Shown here: piece by piece, positions 1-8,366 of the stretch
Position numbering within the stretch: the stretch's first letter is position 1
How the letters are laid out: every line of letters begins with the position of its first letter
Source of the DNA: an uncultured Granulosicoccus sp.
Lineage (GTDB): Bacteria; Pseudomonadota; Gammaproteobacteria; Granulosicoccales; Granulosicoccaceae
Assembly (NCBI GenBank): GCA_947495035.1
Contig: CANLXI010000022.1
Span: forward strand, 1 to 64,000
DNA length: 64,000 nucleotides
Direction: 5' to 3'
Position numbers and translations under genes: made by a program
Notes under the pieces: generated by a model
The model's input: the letters and a program-made list of their open reading frames with translations, nothing else
Database searches by the model: none
What the model was told of the DNA's origin: nothing

Positions 1-85
1 GGGTGTAAGGGTGTAAGGGTGTAAGGGTGTAAGGGTGTAAGGGTGTAAGGGTGTAAGGGTGTAAGGGTGTAAGGGTGTAAGGGTG
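1..85. repeat. Tandem array of GGGTGTAA (8-bp unit)
   Basis: Ten perfect copies of the 8-bp unit GGGTGTAA are followed by a partial GGGTG. The array starts at the window edge, so its true length is unknown. The plus strand carries eleven GGG runs separated by five-base TGTAA loops, a pattern that can in principle fold into G-quadruplexes. No gene is seen in 86-257 beyond the array. Confidence 0.97.
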
Positions 86-257
86 AGCTGGGCAATCCTG
101 CATTTTCAGGCTTGCCACTGTGTCGGTTCAGGCAATACGAAAGTCGAATCTCGACGCAGGAAGTTGCCGGGTCATCCATCAAGGGGCCGCAAAGCTGTTA
201 GATTCGCAGCAGCCGTCTGTCAACACCGACGACGTCACCCATGAGAGGGAAAAGACC

Positions 258-785
258 ATGAGCATGATGCCGAGTCCAACCGCTGATCGCAAAACAATCG
301 GCAAGCAGCCGATGATGTTGCTTCTCAGCCTGTGTGTGTTGACCTTGACCGCCTGCGTGTCGAACGTTTCATCGCAGGTGAAGGAGTCCAACAAGGACCA
401 GAGTGGAGCGTTCGACGGGACGTGGGTTGCCAAGGTACAGAAGTCCGCCAAACGACAAACCATGCCCGGAAACTGGATTGCCAACTGCGATGGCTCTGCG
501 TGGAATTTCACGCTGCGGGTCAATGACGGTGTTGTCAGCAACAATCTCAGGGAATCGAAGAAATCCACGTACGTCAGCTCCACCGGAGATTTTCGGTTCG
601 ACATACCTGTGAACAACGAAGCCAGCGCTGCTGCGGGTTCCGAGCGGAATATCAGTCTGGCAAAGCAGACGCTGATTGTTTACGGTAATCTGGAAAAGGC
701 GAAAGGACGCTTTACCACCGGTGTTGCCGAGTTCGGCAATAGCGGATGTACGGCCATCATCGAATTTGCCAGAACCAGCGCCTGA
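258..785 (+). CDS. Small lipoprotein of unknown function
   Basis: This encodes a protein of 175 residues. I chose the ATG at 258 because GAGAGGG lies just upstream and because it gives a compact lipoprotein signal: basic residues, a hydrophobic stretch, then the lipobox L-T-A-C with Cys33 as the lipidated residue. An upstream GTG at 120 is in frame but would add 46 residues ahead of the signal. The mature part has two or three cysteines and a central polar region beginning FDGTWVAKV, which suggests a small beta-rich fold. I do not recognise a family. The gene is convergent with the LysR gene that follows. Confidence 0.75.
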   Translation: MSMMPSPTADRKTIGKQPMMLLLSLCVLTLTACVSNVSSQVKESNKDQSGAFDGTWVAKVQKSAKRQTMPGNWIANCDGSAWNFTLRVNDGVVSNNLRESKKSTYVSSTGDFRFDIPVNNEASAAAGSERNISLAKQTLIVYGNLEKAKGRFTTGVAEFGNSGCTAIIEFARTSA

Positions 786-845
786 ATCCGGGCATTGGGT
801 CATTGCGATGACGGGTGCAGCTGGCTCGATATGATTGCCATGCTC

Positions 846-1748
846 TCAGCGCATCAATCGGGACTTGCAGAATGCAATGAAGTTCTCGAGCAATGCTGAT
901 TCGCTGCTGCTGTCCTTGCAGATCAACACGACGGACAGGGTGTCGATATCGTCGGTCAGCGGAATGCTGACAACATGGCCACCATCGTGAGTCTCGGTGT
1001 GCGTCGTTGCCATCACGGCCAGGGAAAAGCCGAATCCGTTGGCGACGGCGCTGCGCACCGACTCCATGGATTTGCCGGTGAAGGCTATGTCGGGCTGGAT
1101 GCCCTGCGAGTGCAGAATCTTCTCGAAGTACTGTCGGCTGGATGGGCCCTCGAACATGACATAGGGTTCTTCCGACAGCTCTCGCAAGGAGATCGTCTTG
1201 CGTCTTGCCAGTGCGTGATGCTTGCCGAGCAGCACAAAGGGCGTCAGTTCCTGCAGGCGTTCCACGCGCAGCTGCTCGGTCGAGAGTGACATGTCATAGG
1301 TGAGGGCGAGGTCCAGCTCGCCCTGTTGAACCCGGGCAATGAGTTCGTCCTGCAGCAGCTCCGACGGGATAATGTGAATATCGGGATGTTCACGTTGATG
1401 TTCGCGAATCAGTCCCGCCAGATGATACGGCGCCAGCGTGTGAAAACAGCCGAGCCGCAGAGTACCTGCCTGATTGGCGGCGATGGCCTCTGCATGCAGT
1501 TCGGTTTGACGAGCGGTTTCCAGCAGTTTGCCGGCAGAGACCAGAAAGGCGCGCCCCTGTGGGGTCAGTTCCGTCCCTCTGGCGTGGTGGCGCAGCAGTA
1601 ATTGCAAGCCGCAGATGTCCTCCAGCTTCTCGATGGCTTGAGACACGGCGGGTTGGGATATGTTGAGAATCCGGGCCGCCTGGGCAATGCCGCCTTCCTG
1701 CGCCACGGCTACAAAGTACTCGCACTGTTTCAGGGTCAGCTTGACCAT
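846..1748 (-). CDS. LysR-family transcriptional regulator
   Basis: A 300-residue protein with the usual LysR layout. Residues 1-60 form a winged helix-turn-helix (AARILNISQPAVSQAIEKLE). The rest is a periplasmic-binding-protein-like effector domain (GTLRLGCFHTLAPYHLAGLI at its start). Length is typical for the family. The start has a good ribosome-binding site (AAGGAAA). The gene is divergent from the dioxygenase gene at 1856, and a 6-bp inverted repeat with LysR character lies between them, so it probably regulates that gene and itself. The effector is unknown. Confidence 0.93.
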   Translation of the reverse strand: MVKLTLKQCEYFVAVAQEGGIAQAARILNISQPAVSQAIEKLEDICGLQLLLRHHARGTELTPQGRAFLVSAGKLLETARQTELHAEAIAANQAGTLRLGCFHTLAPYHLAGLIREHQREHPDIHIIPSELLQDELIARVQQGELDLALTYDMSLSTEQLRVERLQELTPFVLLGKHHALARRKTISLRELSEEPYVMFEGPSSRQYFEKILHSQGIQPDIAFTGKSMESVRSAVANGFGFSLAVMATTHTETHDGGHVVSIPLTDDIDTLSVVLICKDSSSESALLENFIAFCKSRLMR

Positions 1749-1767
1749 GTTTTTCCTTGTTAAAAGT

Positions 1768-1784
1768 CAAATTAAAACAATTTG
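1768..1784. promoter_or_regulatory. Candidate LysR operator (CAAATT-N5-AATTTG)
   Basis: A perfect 6-bp inverted repeat with a 5-bp AT-rich spacer sits in the 107-bp gap between divergent genes, 20 bp upstream of the LysR start. It contains the T-N11-A type symmetry expected of LysR sites. Binding is inferred. Confidence 0.5.
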
Positions 1785-1855
1785 AAACTATTTTAGCCGA
1801 TTGCTACTGTCAGCCCGAATGCACCCCTGCATCAACGTCACTCAAGGAGCGACTC

Positions 1856-2719
1856 ATGCTGAACGAACAACAGAAGGCCCAGTTCTGGAAAGACGGATAT
1901 CTGCTGGTTGAAAACGTGGTCAGTCCGGCAAACCTGCAGGCCATGAAAGAGGATTTTGCATCGTGGGTGGAGGAGAGTCGGGCACACACCGAGCCCTACG
2001 GGGAGGCCATCGACGGGCGCGCTCGCTTCGACGTCGAGCCCGCGCATACCGCGAAAAAGCCGGGCCTGCGGCGAGTGAATGCACCCATTGAAGTGTCAGA
2101 GGCGTATTTCGAAGCCATGGCGCACAGTGGCATGACCGAGGTGGTCGCCGACCTGATTGGTCCGAACGTCAAGTTTCATCACTCGAAGATCAATGCCAAA
2201 CTGCCCGGTGGCACCACGGCAGTCAAGTGGCATCAGGATTTTCCGTTCACGCCTCACTCGAATGACGATCTGATCACCGCCTTGCTGATGGTGGACGAGG
2301 TGACCGAGGAAAATGGTCCTCTGGAAGTCCTGCCCGGTTCTCACACAGGGCCCATTCATGACCTGTGGCACGACGGCGTGTTCACCGGTTCGATCGATAA
2401 CGAGCTGGCCGCTGATTGTCAGTCGAAAGCGGTTCGCTGTACGGGCCCGGCGGGGTCGGTCTGCCTGATGCATACCCGCCTGCTGCACGGCTCCGCACCG
2501 AATCTGTCATCCAGCTCCAGAAACCTGTTCATCTGTGTGTATTCGGCGGAGGATGCCGTGCCGTATGCGGGGAACCCGATGCCTACCGAACACGAGGGAC
2601 TGATGGTACGTGGCAAACGCACCAACACGGTCAGGTCGAAGCAGTTCGAGATGAAGCTGCCTCAGAAACCGAAGACAGCGTCATTCTTCGATCAGCAGGA
2701 CAAGCACAAGGAGGCTTGA
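1856..2719 (+). CDS. Phytanoyl-CoA dioxygenase (PhyH) family protein
   Basis: A 287-residue protein of the Fe(II)/2-oxoglutarate dioxygenase superfamily. The metal-binding triad is visible: His126 and Asp128 in WHQDFPF and His211 in RLLHGSAPN; an arginine after it (SSSRNLF) would bind 2-oxoglutarate. The family hydroxylates small organic substrates; ectoine hydroxylase and phytanoyl-CoA hydroxylase are relatives, but the substrate here cannot be told. I start at the ATG at 1856, which has AAGGAG nine bases upstream; an upstream in-frame start at 1757 would run through the candidate operator. The divergent LysR gene is the likely regulator. Confidence 0.88.
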   Translation: MLNEQQKAQFWKDGYLLVENVVSPANLQAMKEDFASWVEESRAHTEPYGEAIDGRARFDVEPAHTAKKPGLRRVNAPIEVSEAYFEAMAHSGMTEVVADLIGPNVKFHHSKINAKLPGGTTAVKWHQDFPFTPHSNDDLITALLMVDEVTEENGPLEVLPGSHTGPIHDLWHDGVFTGSIDNELAADCQSKAVRCTGPAGSVCLMHTRLLHGSAPNLSSSSRNLFICVYSAEDAVPYAGNPMPTEHEGLMVRGKRTNTVRSKQFEMKLPQKPKTASFFDQQDKHKEA

Positions 2720-2804
2720 TGGCTGAACGAGGATCCTGTTGCCGGCGAATGTCCATGACAGGTCTTCCTGAACTGCCATGGACGAGGCCTGCAGGAAGTT
2801 TGTA

Positions 2805-4241
2805 CTACCGGGGGTCACACTCCACCAGTTGCAACTCACCGGAATCCGAGTCATCGTCATCGAAACACTGGCCGGCGCTGGCATCGAATGACTGGCTGAC
2901 GCTGCCCTGGGCGCCGGTGGCTGACACCTGTAGCGACAGGGAGCCGCTGTCGACGCGCGTGGATCCGTTGTCCTGATCGACGAGGCTGGAGCCAGCGGGG
3001 ATCGATACTGCCGCTTCGGCACTGGTGTAGTTGCCTTCCGGGTCGTCGCCCGTCAGGCTTTCGGCAAAAGCCTCACCGAGCATGAGTCCCAGGGTCAGAT
3101 TGCTGTCGAAGTCGATGGATTCGGGTGACAGGGTCATCGATACTTCGTTCAGGGTCAGAGACAATGCCTGCTCGCCGTCGATCTGCAGGCTCAAGGGGGC
3201 ATTGCCGATTCCGGCGTTGCGCAGTCGGGCACTCTGACCATCGGCTGCGACATCCAGCTGTGCCGTCACAGCGGAGACCGCCAGCGCAACCGTTGACTGT
3301 CCGGTTGATTCCGTGGTAACGTTGCCGAATTCATCGACCGAGGTACTCTCACTGCTGATGTCGTACAGGGCATTGATGGCACCCATGTCAGTCGATACGC
3401 TGACAGAATCATCGGCATTGGCCTGGAAGCTCACGACTTCCGACTGGCCAATGGAGATGTCGGTATTGGTTGAACTGTCGGCAATGCGCAGAGCCTGGCT
3501 GATGTGCAGCGACAGACGTGCGGCTGACACCGTTTCACCATTGCCTTCCACTTCGGCTTCCACCAGCAGGGCGCCGGTGAGTGTCTCGGGTACGGACCCG
3601 GCGAATCCCCGCAGGTCGTTGATGTAGGTCGTCATCTGGAAAAAGCCCGGCAGCGAGAGTTCGTAGCTTCCCAGGTTCGGTGCATAGCCGATGGACACGA
3701 CGGGCTGTTCCTGAAAGAGAAAATGAATACGTCCCGTGTCGTCGGTGACGGCATCGACCTGCACGAGAAATTGTTGCGCAATCTGCAGACACTCTTCGAA
3801 GTCATCCATGAAGCCGGCACGATCGGCCAGCGTTTCATTACAGATGGCGGTGTCGTCCAGGTCAATCGTGATGAGGTTGCCTTCACGTTCGATGCTGGCA
3901 TTGCTGCCATCGAGCCCGAGGGCGACTTGCATGAAATCATCAACCTCTTCATCGACCATGTCCGAGTCGTCAATGGTGTCACCGAGGCCCGTATCATCTA
4001 CCTGAAGGCTGAATGCATCGCTCAGGTTGATGCCGAGAGCGGTTGATGCATTGAGCGCTGCCTTCTGCCTGATTTCCAGTTCACTGGCCTGTTCGGCAGG
4101 CAGGCCTGTAAGCGAGTCGCCCACACTCGGACCGGCGTTGCCGCCGGAAGGGGAGTCGCTTCCACCGCCGCAGGCTGCGGCTACCAGAGTTGCGCACAAT
4201 AATGCAAGGGATGTGTCGAGCTGCGGTGTCTTCATGACCAT
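2805..4241 (-). CDS. Large hypothetical lipoprotein
   Basis: A 478-residue acidic protein. The N terminus is a lipoprotein signal ending in VAAAC, with Cys24 as the lipidation site, followed by a flexible GGGSDSPSGG linker. The mature part is rich in Ser, Asp, Leu and beta-forming residues and has scattered conserved-looking cysteines (ICNET, EECLQ, GQCFD, LVECD) that could form disulfides. I do not recognise a family. A second ATG two codons in (4235) is an equally possible start. It is convergent with the dioxygenase gene and appears to be transcribed alone. Confidence 0.75.
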   Translation of the reverse strand: MVMKTPQLDTSLALLCATLVAAACGGGSDSPSGGNAGPSVGDSLTGLPAEQASELEIRQKAALNASTALGINLSDAFSLQVDDTGLGDTIDDSDMVDEEVDDFMQVALGLDGSNASIEREGNLITIDLDDTAICNETLADRAGFMDDFEECLQIAQQFLVQVDAVTDDTGRIHFLFQEQPVVSIGYAPNLGSYELSLPGFFQMTTYINDLRGFAGSVPETLTGALLVEAEVEGNGETVSAARLSLHISQALRIADSSTNTDISIGQSEVVSFQANADDSVSVSTDMGAINALYDISSESTSVDEFGNVTTESTGQSTVALAVSAVTAQLDVAADGQSARLRNAGIGNAPLSLQIDGEQALSLTLNEVSMTLSPESIDFDSNLTLGLMLGEAFAESLTGDDPEGNYTSAEAAVSIPAGSSLVDQDNGSTRVDSGSLSLQVSATGAQGSVSQSFDASAGQCFDDDDSDSGELQLVECDPR

Positions 4242-4464
4242 TTGAACCTGTGGGTTGTAATGTATGTGAGCCAGCGATCAGGTAACAGGTAACACGCATT
4301 GAACATGCCAGTCCTGCTTCGAAGAGACTCCGGCAGATTCCGACAGGTGGCAATCCATTACCGCCATCATACCGCATGAACAGGGCCGATCAGGGCCCGG
4401 CAAACCCTCGCGCCGAAACGACGGCAGACGGCTCCGGCAGCATCGAATTCTGTCTGTCTGGCCT

Positions 4465-4481
4465 GCTGCAAATATTGCAGC
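4465..4481. promoter_or_regulatory. Perfect inverted repeat GCTGCAA-ATA-TTGCAGC
   Basis: Seven-base arms with a three-base centre, 166 bp upstream of the first gene of the nitrate operon. It could be a protein operator or, if transcribed, a tight hairpin. The binding factor is unknown. Confidence 0.45.
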
Positions 4482-4595
4482 GATGCGCTGCGAAATCGAC
4501 AGCGGTCGCAATCCCTGACCGTCTGTAGCATAGCCGAGGCGTTCAAGACCATCGACCTTCTTGTTGATTCACAGCCCGGAGCGGCGACGGTTGAT

Positions 4596-4611
4596 GTGGC
4601 GTGACCGCCAC
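4596..4611 (+). promoter_or_regulatory. Leader hairpin GTGGCG-TGAC-CGCCAC
   Basis: A perfect 6-bp GC-rich stem with a four-base loop ends 35 bases before the start codon of the GAF gene. Nitrate assimilation operons in other proteobacteria are controlled by leader hairpins (NasR/NasT antitermination), but this loop does not match the ANTAR-type hexaloop, so the role is open. Confidence 0.4.
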
Positions 4612-4646
4612 CAATATCCCCCGTCAGCTTGCCAAGGGAATACTAC

Positions 4647-5591
4647 ATGAATATTAATGCAGACCCGGTGTTCGACACCTTTGTCAGAGCGGCGGAGGTC
4701 TGGATTCCGCAGGGCGACAAGCTGGTTCACGCCGAAGGGGATTATGCGCATTCTCCGGCGTTTGCCGAAGCCTCCGTTGCCGAAAGCTTCGCCAGGGGAG
4801 AAGGCCTGCCCGGCAAGGTCTGGGAGAGCGGCAAACCGATAGTCCTGAAAGAATTCGATGGTTCGTACTTCAAGCGTGCGGAAGCGGCTGCCGAAGCCGG
4901 ACTCACCAGCGCTGTTGCCATCCCGGTTTTCGCCGGTAACGAGCTGAAGGCTGTACTGGTCCTGTTCTGCAGTGCTGATGCCGATCACATGGGAGCCATC
5001 GAGGTCTGGGAATACCTGAACGAGCGTCTGACGCTGGCCGACGGCTACTACGGCGGTGCCACGGAGTTCGAAGCGGCAAGCCGGGACATCAGCTTCAGTC
5101 ATGGGCAGGGCTTGCCCGGTGGTGTCTGGTCTGCCAATACGCCGATACTCAAACGAGACATTGCACGTGCGGGCAGTTTTCTGCGCAGTGAACAGGCCGC
5201 CGCGATCGGTCTCAAGACGGGCCTGGGACTGCCGATTCCGACGCCGGGTGACAATGTTGTCGTGCTGACGCTGCTGTCAGCATTGAACACACCCATCGCC
5301 CACCGCTTCGAGATCTGGGATGCTCGCCCGGAATGCGTGGGTGCAACACGTCAGGCCCAGTTGATCGATGGGCTCTGCAAGCGGGAAGGGGCTCTCTGGG
5401 CGCAGCAGAATCCACCCGTTGACCCTCCCATGGCCCAGGCCTGGAAGGGACCGGTCGGCAAGGTGCTGGGGACAGGCCTGCCATATGTGCAGAGAGAAGG
5501 CGCAGGTCTGCCTGCGGGCTACACCTCCATGTTCGCTCTGCCGATCTACCACGAGGCCGACCTGGCCTATGTCGTCGCCTGCTACCTCTGA
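4647..5591 (+). CDS. GAF-domain protein leading the nitrate operon
   Basis: A 314-residue soluble protein. It contains three related modules, each with a GLPG-like loop: GEGLPGKVWESG near residue 51, GQGLPGGVWSAN near 153, and GPVGKVLGTGLPY near 268, each followed by a hydrophobic strand pattern such as SAVAIPVFAG or TSMFALPIYH. This is the GAF fold pattern. There is no attached output domain, so it may be a ligand-binding partner. The ATG at 4647 has AAGGGA seven bases upstream; an earlier TTG at 4629 is less likely. The nirB start follows 13 bases after the stop, so the genes are probably co-transcribed, which suggests a role in sensing nitrate, nitrite or redox state (inference). Confidence 0.8.
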   Translation: MNINADPVFDTFVRAAEVWIPQGDKLVHAEGDYAHSPAFAEASVAESFARGEGLPGKVWESGKPIVLKEFDGSYFKRAEAAAEAGLTSAVAIPVFAGNELKAVLVLFCSADADHMGAIEVWEYLNERLTLADGYYGGATEFEAASRDISFSHGQGLPGGVWSANTPILKRDIARAGSFLRSEQAAAIGLKTGLGLPIPTPGDNVVVLTLLSALNTPIAHRFEIWDARPECVGATRQAQLIDGLCKREGALWAQQNPPVDPPMAQAWKGPVGKVLGTGLPYVQREGAGLPAGYTSMFALPIYHEADLAYVVACYL

Positions 5592-5604
5592 GAGGGAGAA
5601 AGTC

Positions 5605-8040
5605 ATGCAGAAAATGGTCATCATCGGCGCAGGAATGGCCTCGGGTCGTATGCTGGAGCATATCCACGAGGCAGATCCTGCGGCGTTCGACGTCACGATC
5701 TTCAATGCCGAACCACGCGGTAACTACAACCGCATCATGCTCTCCCCGGTGTTGGCGGGTGACAGGAGTTTCGAGGAAATCGTCACCCATGACGACGACT
5801 GGTACGCTGCCAACAACATCACCACGCGTTTTGGCGAGCGGGTGACGGCGGTTGATCGCGTACGCAAGGTGGTCATCGGCGAGAAGGGCGAAGTCCCCTA
5901 TGACACCCTGATCCTTGCCACCGGTTCTCTGCCCTTCATCATTCCCGTACCCGGTCACGATCTGCCGGGCGTCGTTGGCTACCGTGATCTTGAAGACACC
6001 GATGCCATGATCGATGCCTCGGCCAATCAGGGTTCGTCTGCCGTTGTTATTGGTGGTGGTCTGCTGGGTCTCGAGGCGGCGGCCGGCCTGCGAATGCGCG
6101 GAATGGAAGTCACCGTGTTGCACATTGCAGGGCATCTGATGGATCGCCAGCTGGACGAGACCGCCGGCTATCTGCTGAAGCTGGATCTGGAAAAGCGCGG
6201 TATCAGGGTACTCACCGAAGCGAACACCAAGGAGATCATCGGTAACGGCAAGGTTGAACAGGTGCTGCTCGATGACGGCACCGAGCTGGCTGCTGACATT
6301 GTCGTCATGGCGGCGGGCATTCGTCCGGCGGTACAGATCGGACACGATGCGGGTCTCGAGATGGGGCGCGCCATCAAGGTCAATGCGCAGATGCAGACGT
6401 CCGACCCCGACATCTACGCGGTGGGCGAGTGCGTTGAGTTCAACGAGAATGTGTTTGGTCTGGTCGCTCCACTGTACGACCAGGCAAAGGTGCTGGCCAA
6501 TACGCTGCTGGGCAAGGAAGATGTCTTCACGGTGCGTGAACTGTCCACCAAGCTGAAAGTGACTGGCTGTGATCTGTTCAGTGCGGGTGACTTCGCCGAA
6601 GGAGAAGGTCGCGAGGATATCGTCTTTCGTGATCCGAAGCGGCGTGTCTACAAACGCCTCATCGTGGAGAACGACAGACTGATCGGCGCAGTGATGTACG
6701 GCGATACGGCGGACAGCAACTGGTTTTTCGGTCTGATCAAGGATGGCACCAATATCGAGGAGATGCGTGAAACCCTGATATTCGGCCCGTCGTTTCAGGG
6801 TGGGGAGGCGGCCGCTGCGGACCCGCTGGCAGCCGTTGCAGCATTGCCTCTTGAGGCGGAGATTTGCGGCTGCAACGGCGTATGCAAGGGTGACATCATC
6901 AACGCCATCGAGGGCGGAGTCAGCACTCTCGATGATGTGAGAATGAAGACCAAGGCTTCGGCTTCCTGTGGAAGCTGTACCGGTCTGGTGGAACAGGTAC
7001 TGGCAGTCAGCCTGGGCGATGGTTTCCAGATCAAGGCCGAGAAGCCGATCTGTAAATGCACCGACCTGACGCATGAAGACGTGCGTCGTCTGATCAAGGC
7101 TCAGGCGCTGAAGTCTCAGCCGGCAGTCTGGCAGGAGCTGGCCTGGAAGACACCCAATGGCTGTCATGTCTGCCGTCCGGCCATCAATTTCTATCTGCTC
7201 GCCGACTGGCCTCTGGATTATCAGGACGATCTGCAATCGCGTTTCGTCAACGAGCGCAATCATGCCAATATCCAGAAGGATGGCACCTACTCGGTCATGC
7301 CTCGCATGTGGGGTGGCATGACCACACCTGATGAGCTGATCGCCGTTGCCAATGCAGCCAAGAAGTTCGATGCCGCCGTCAAGGTCACAGGTGGTCAGCG
7401 TATCGACCTGCTGGGCATCAAGAAAGAGGATCTGCCGGCGATCTGGTCGGATCTCAACGATGCCGGCATGGTCTCGGGGCATGCCTATACCAAGGGCCTG
7501 AGAACCGTGAAGACTTGCGTCGGTACGGACTGGTGTCGTTTCGGCACGCAGGACAGTACAGGTCTGGGTATCAAGCTGGAGAAGAAGCTGTGGGGCTCCT
7601 GGACGCCGCACAAGGTGAAGCTGGGTGTGTCAGGTTGTCCGCGCAATTGTGCCGAGGCCACCTGCAAGGATATCGGCATCATCTGTGTCGATTCCGGTTA
7701 TCAGATCAGCGTGGCAGGTGCCGCGGGCATGGATGTGAAGATGACCGAGAGCCTGGTGGATGTCGCGACCGAAGCCGAGGTGGAAGAGTGGGTGAGCGCC
7801 TTCATGCAGCTCTATCGCGAGAACGCCAAGTATCTGGATCGGGCCTACAAATGGGTTGCCAAGGTGGGGCTGGACTGGGTGAAGAAAGAACTTTCCGACC
7901 CCGAGACACGCAAGGCGCTGGTCGAGCGATTCGATATCAGCCAGAGCATCTACCAGACAGACCCCTGGGCTGACCATGTCGACAACCGGGCAGACCAGTA
8001 CCAACATCTTGCCGATCTGACGAAGGAGGCTGTAACGTGA
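5605..8040 (+). CDS. nirB: Nitrite reductase [NAD(P)H] large subunit
   Basis: An 811-residue cytoplasmic enzyme that reduces nitrite to ammonium with NAD(P)H. Domains in order: an FAD-binding fold (VIIGAGMASG, residues 4-13), an NAD-binding fold (VVIGGGLLGLEAA), a BFD-like [2Fe-2S] segment with four cysteines beginning near residue 421 (CGCNGVC and CGSC), and the sulfite/nitrite reductase half with the siroheme-[4Fe-4S] cysteines Cys638, Cys644, Cys678 and Cys682 (CVGTDWC, CPRNC). All catalytic cysteines are present. Length is close to that of E. coli NirB. GAGAGGGAGAAAG precedes the ATG. The stop overlaps the nirD start by four bases. Confidence 0.98.
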   Translation: MQKMVIIGAGMASGRMLEHIHEADPAAFDVTIFNAEPRGNYNRIMLSPVLAGDRSFEEIVTHDDDWYAANNITTRFGERVTAVDRVRKVVIGEKGEVPYDTLILATGSLPFIIPVPGHDLPGVVGYRDLEDTDAMIDASANQGSSAVVIGGGLLGLEAAAGLRMRGMEVTVLHIAGHLMDRQLDETAGYLLKLDLEKRGIRVLTEANTKEIIGNGKVEQVLLDDGTELAADIVVMAAGIRPAVQIGHDAGLEMGRAIKVNAQMQTSDPDIYAVGECVEFNENVFGLVAPLYDQAKVLANTLLGKEDVFTVRELSTKLKVTGCDLFSAGDFAEGEGREDIVFRDPKRRVYKRLIVENDRLIGAVMYGDTADSNWFFGLIKDGTNIEEMRETLIFGPSFQGGEAAAADPLAAVAALPLEAEICGCNGVCKGDIINAIEGGVSTLDDVRMKTKASASCGSCTGLVEQVLAVSLGDGFQIKAEKPICKCTDLTHEDVRRLIKAQALKSQPAVWQELAWKTPNGCHVCRPAINFYLLADWPLDYQDDLQSRFVNERNHANIQKDGTYSVMPRMWGGMTTPDELIAVANAAKKFDAAVKVTGGQRIDLLGIKKEDLPAIWSDLNDAGMVSGHAYTKGLRTVKTCVGTDWCRFGTQDSTGLGIKLEKKLWGSWTPHKVKLGVSGCPRNCAEATCKDIGIICVDSGYQISVAGAAGMDVKMTESLVDVATEAEVEEWVSAFMQLYRENAKYLDRAYKWVAKVGLDWVKKELSDPETRKALVERFDISQSIYQTDPWADHVDNRADQYQHLADLTKEAVT

Positions 8041-8366
8041 GCTGGATTGATATAGGTACACTGAGTGATATACCCCTTCGTGGTTCGCGTATCGTGAAAT
8101 CACCTGCGGGGTGTATCGCCATCTTTCGCACCTCAGAGAGCGAGGTGTTTGCCACCTCCAATACCTGTCCTCACAAGAAGGGGCCGTTGTCGGAAGGCAT
8201 CGTGCACGATCGCAAGGTCACCTGCCCGCTGCACAACTGGGTCTTTTCACTGGAAACCGGAGAAGCACAGGGCGCTGACGAAGGGCAGATCGAAACCTAT
8301 CCGGTGAAGGTCGAAGACGGCCGCCTGTTGCTGGACATCGATGCGGTGGTGGCAAAAGTCGCCTGA
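8037..8366 (+). CDS. nirD: Nitrite reductase small subunit, Rieske-type
   Basis: A 109-residue protein with a Rieske fold: C-P-H at Cys44/His46 and C-P-L-H at Cys63/His66, which would bind a [2Fe-2S] cluster. It partners with NirB in NAD(P)H-dependent nitrite reduction. The start is a GTG whose last bases overlap the nirB TGA (GTGA), a translational-coupling arrangement. The stop overlaps the nasA start by one base (TGATG). Confidence 0.97.
   Translation: MSWIDIGTLSDIPLRGSRIVKSPAGCIAIFRTSESEVFATSNTCPHKKGPLSEGIVHDRKVTCPLHNWVFSLETGEAQGADEGQIETYPVKVEDGRLLLDIDAVVAKVA

Larger units (their letters stand above)
4242..4646. other. 405-bp divergent intergenic region, nitrate operon leader
   Basis: No convincing coding region is seen. 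It separates the lipoprotein gene (leftward) from the nitrate assimilation operon (rightward) and holds two inverted repeats, listed separately. I found no clear sigma-54 type promoter match by eye. Confidence 0.6.

Noticed and set aside
1..85. CRISPR array
   Set aside because: The units are adjacent with no spacers. The same holds for the other arrays in the window.
4596..4611. ANTAR (NasR/NasT) type leader hairpin
   Set aside because: The loop has four bases and lacks the conserved hexaloop with A1 and G4. Kept only as an unassigned hairpin.
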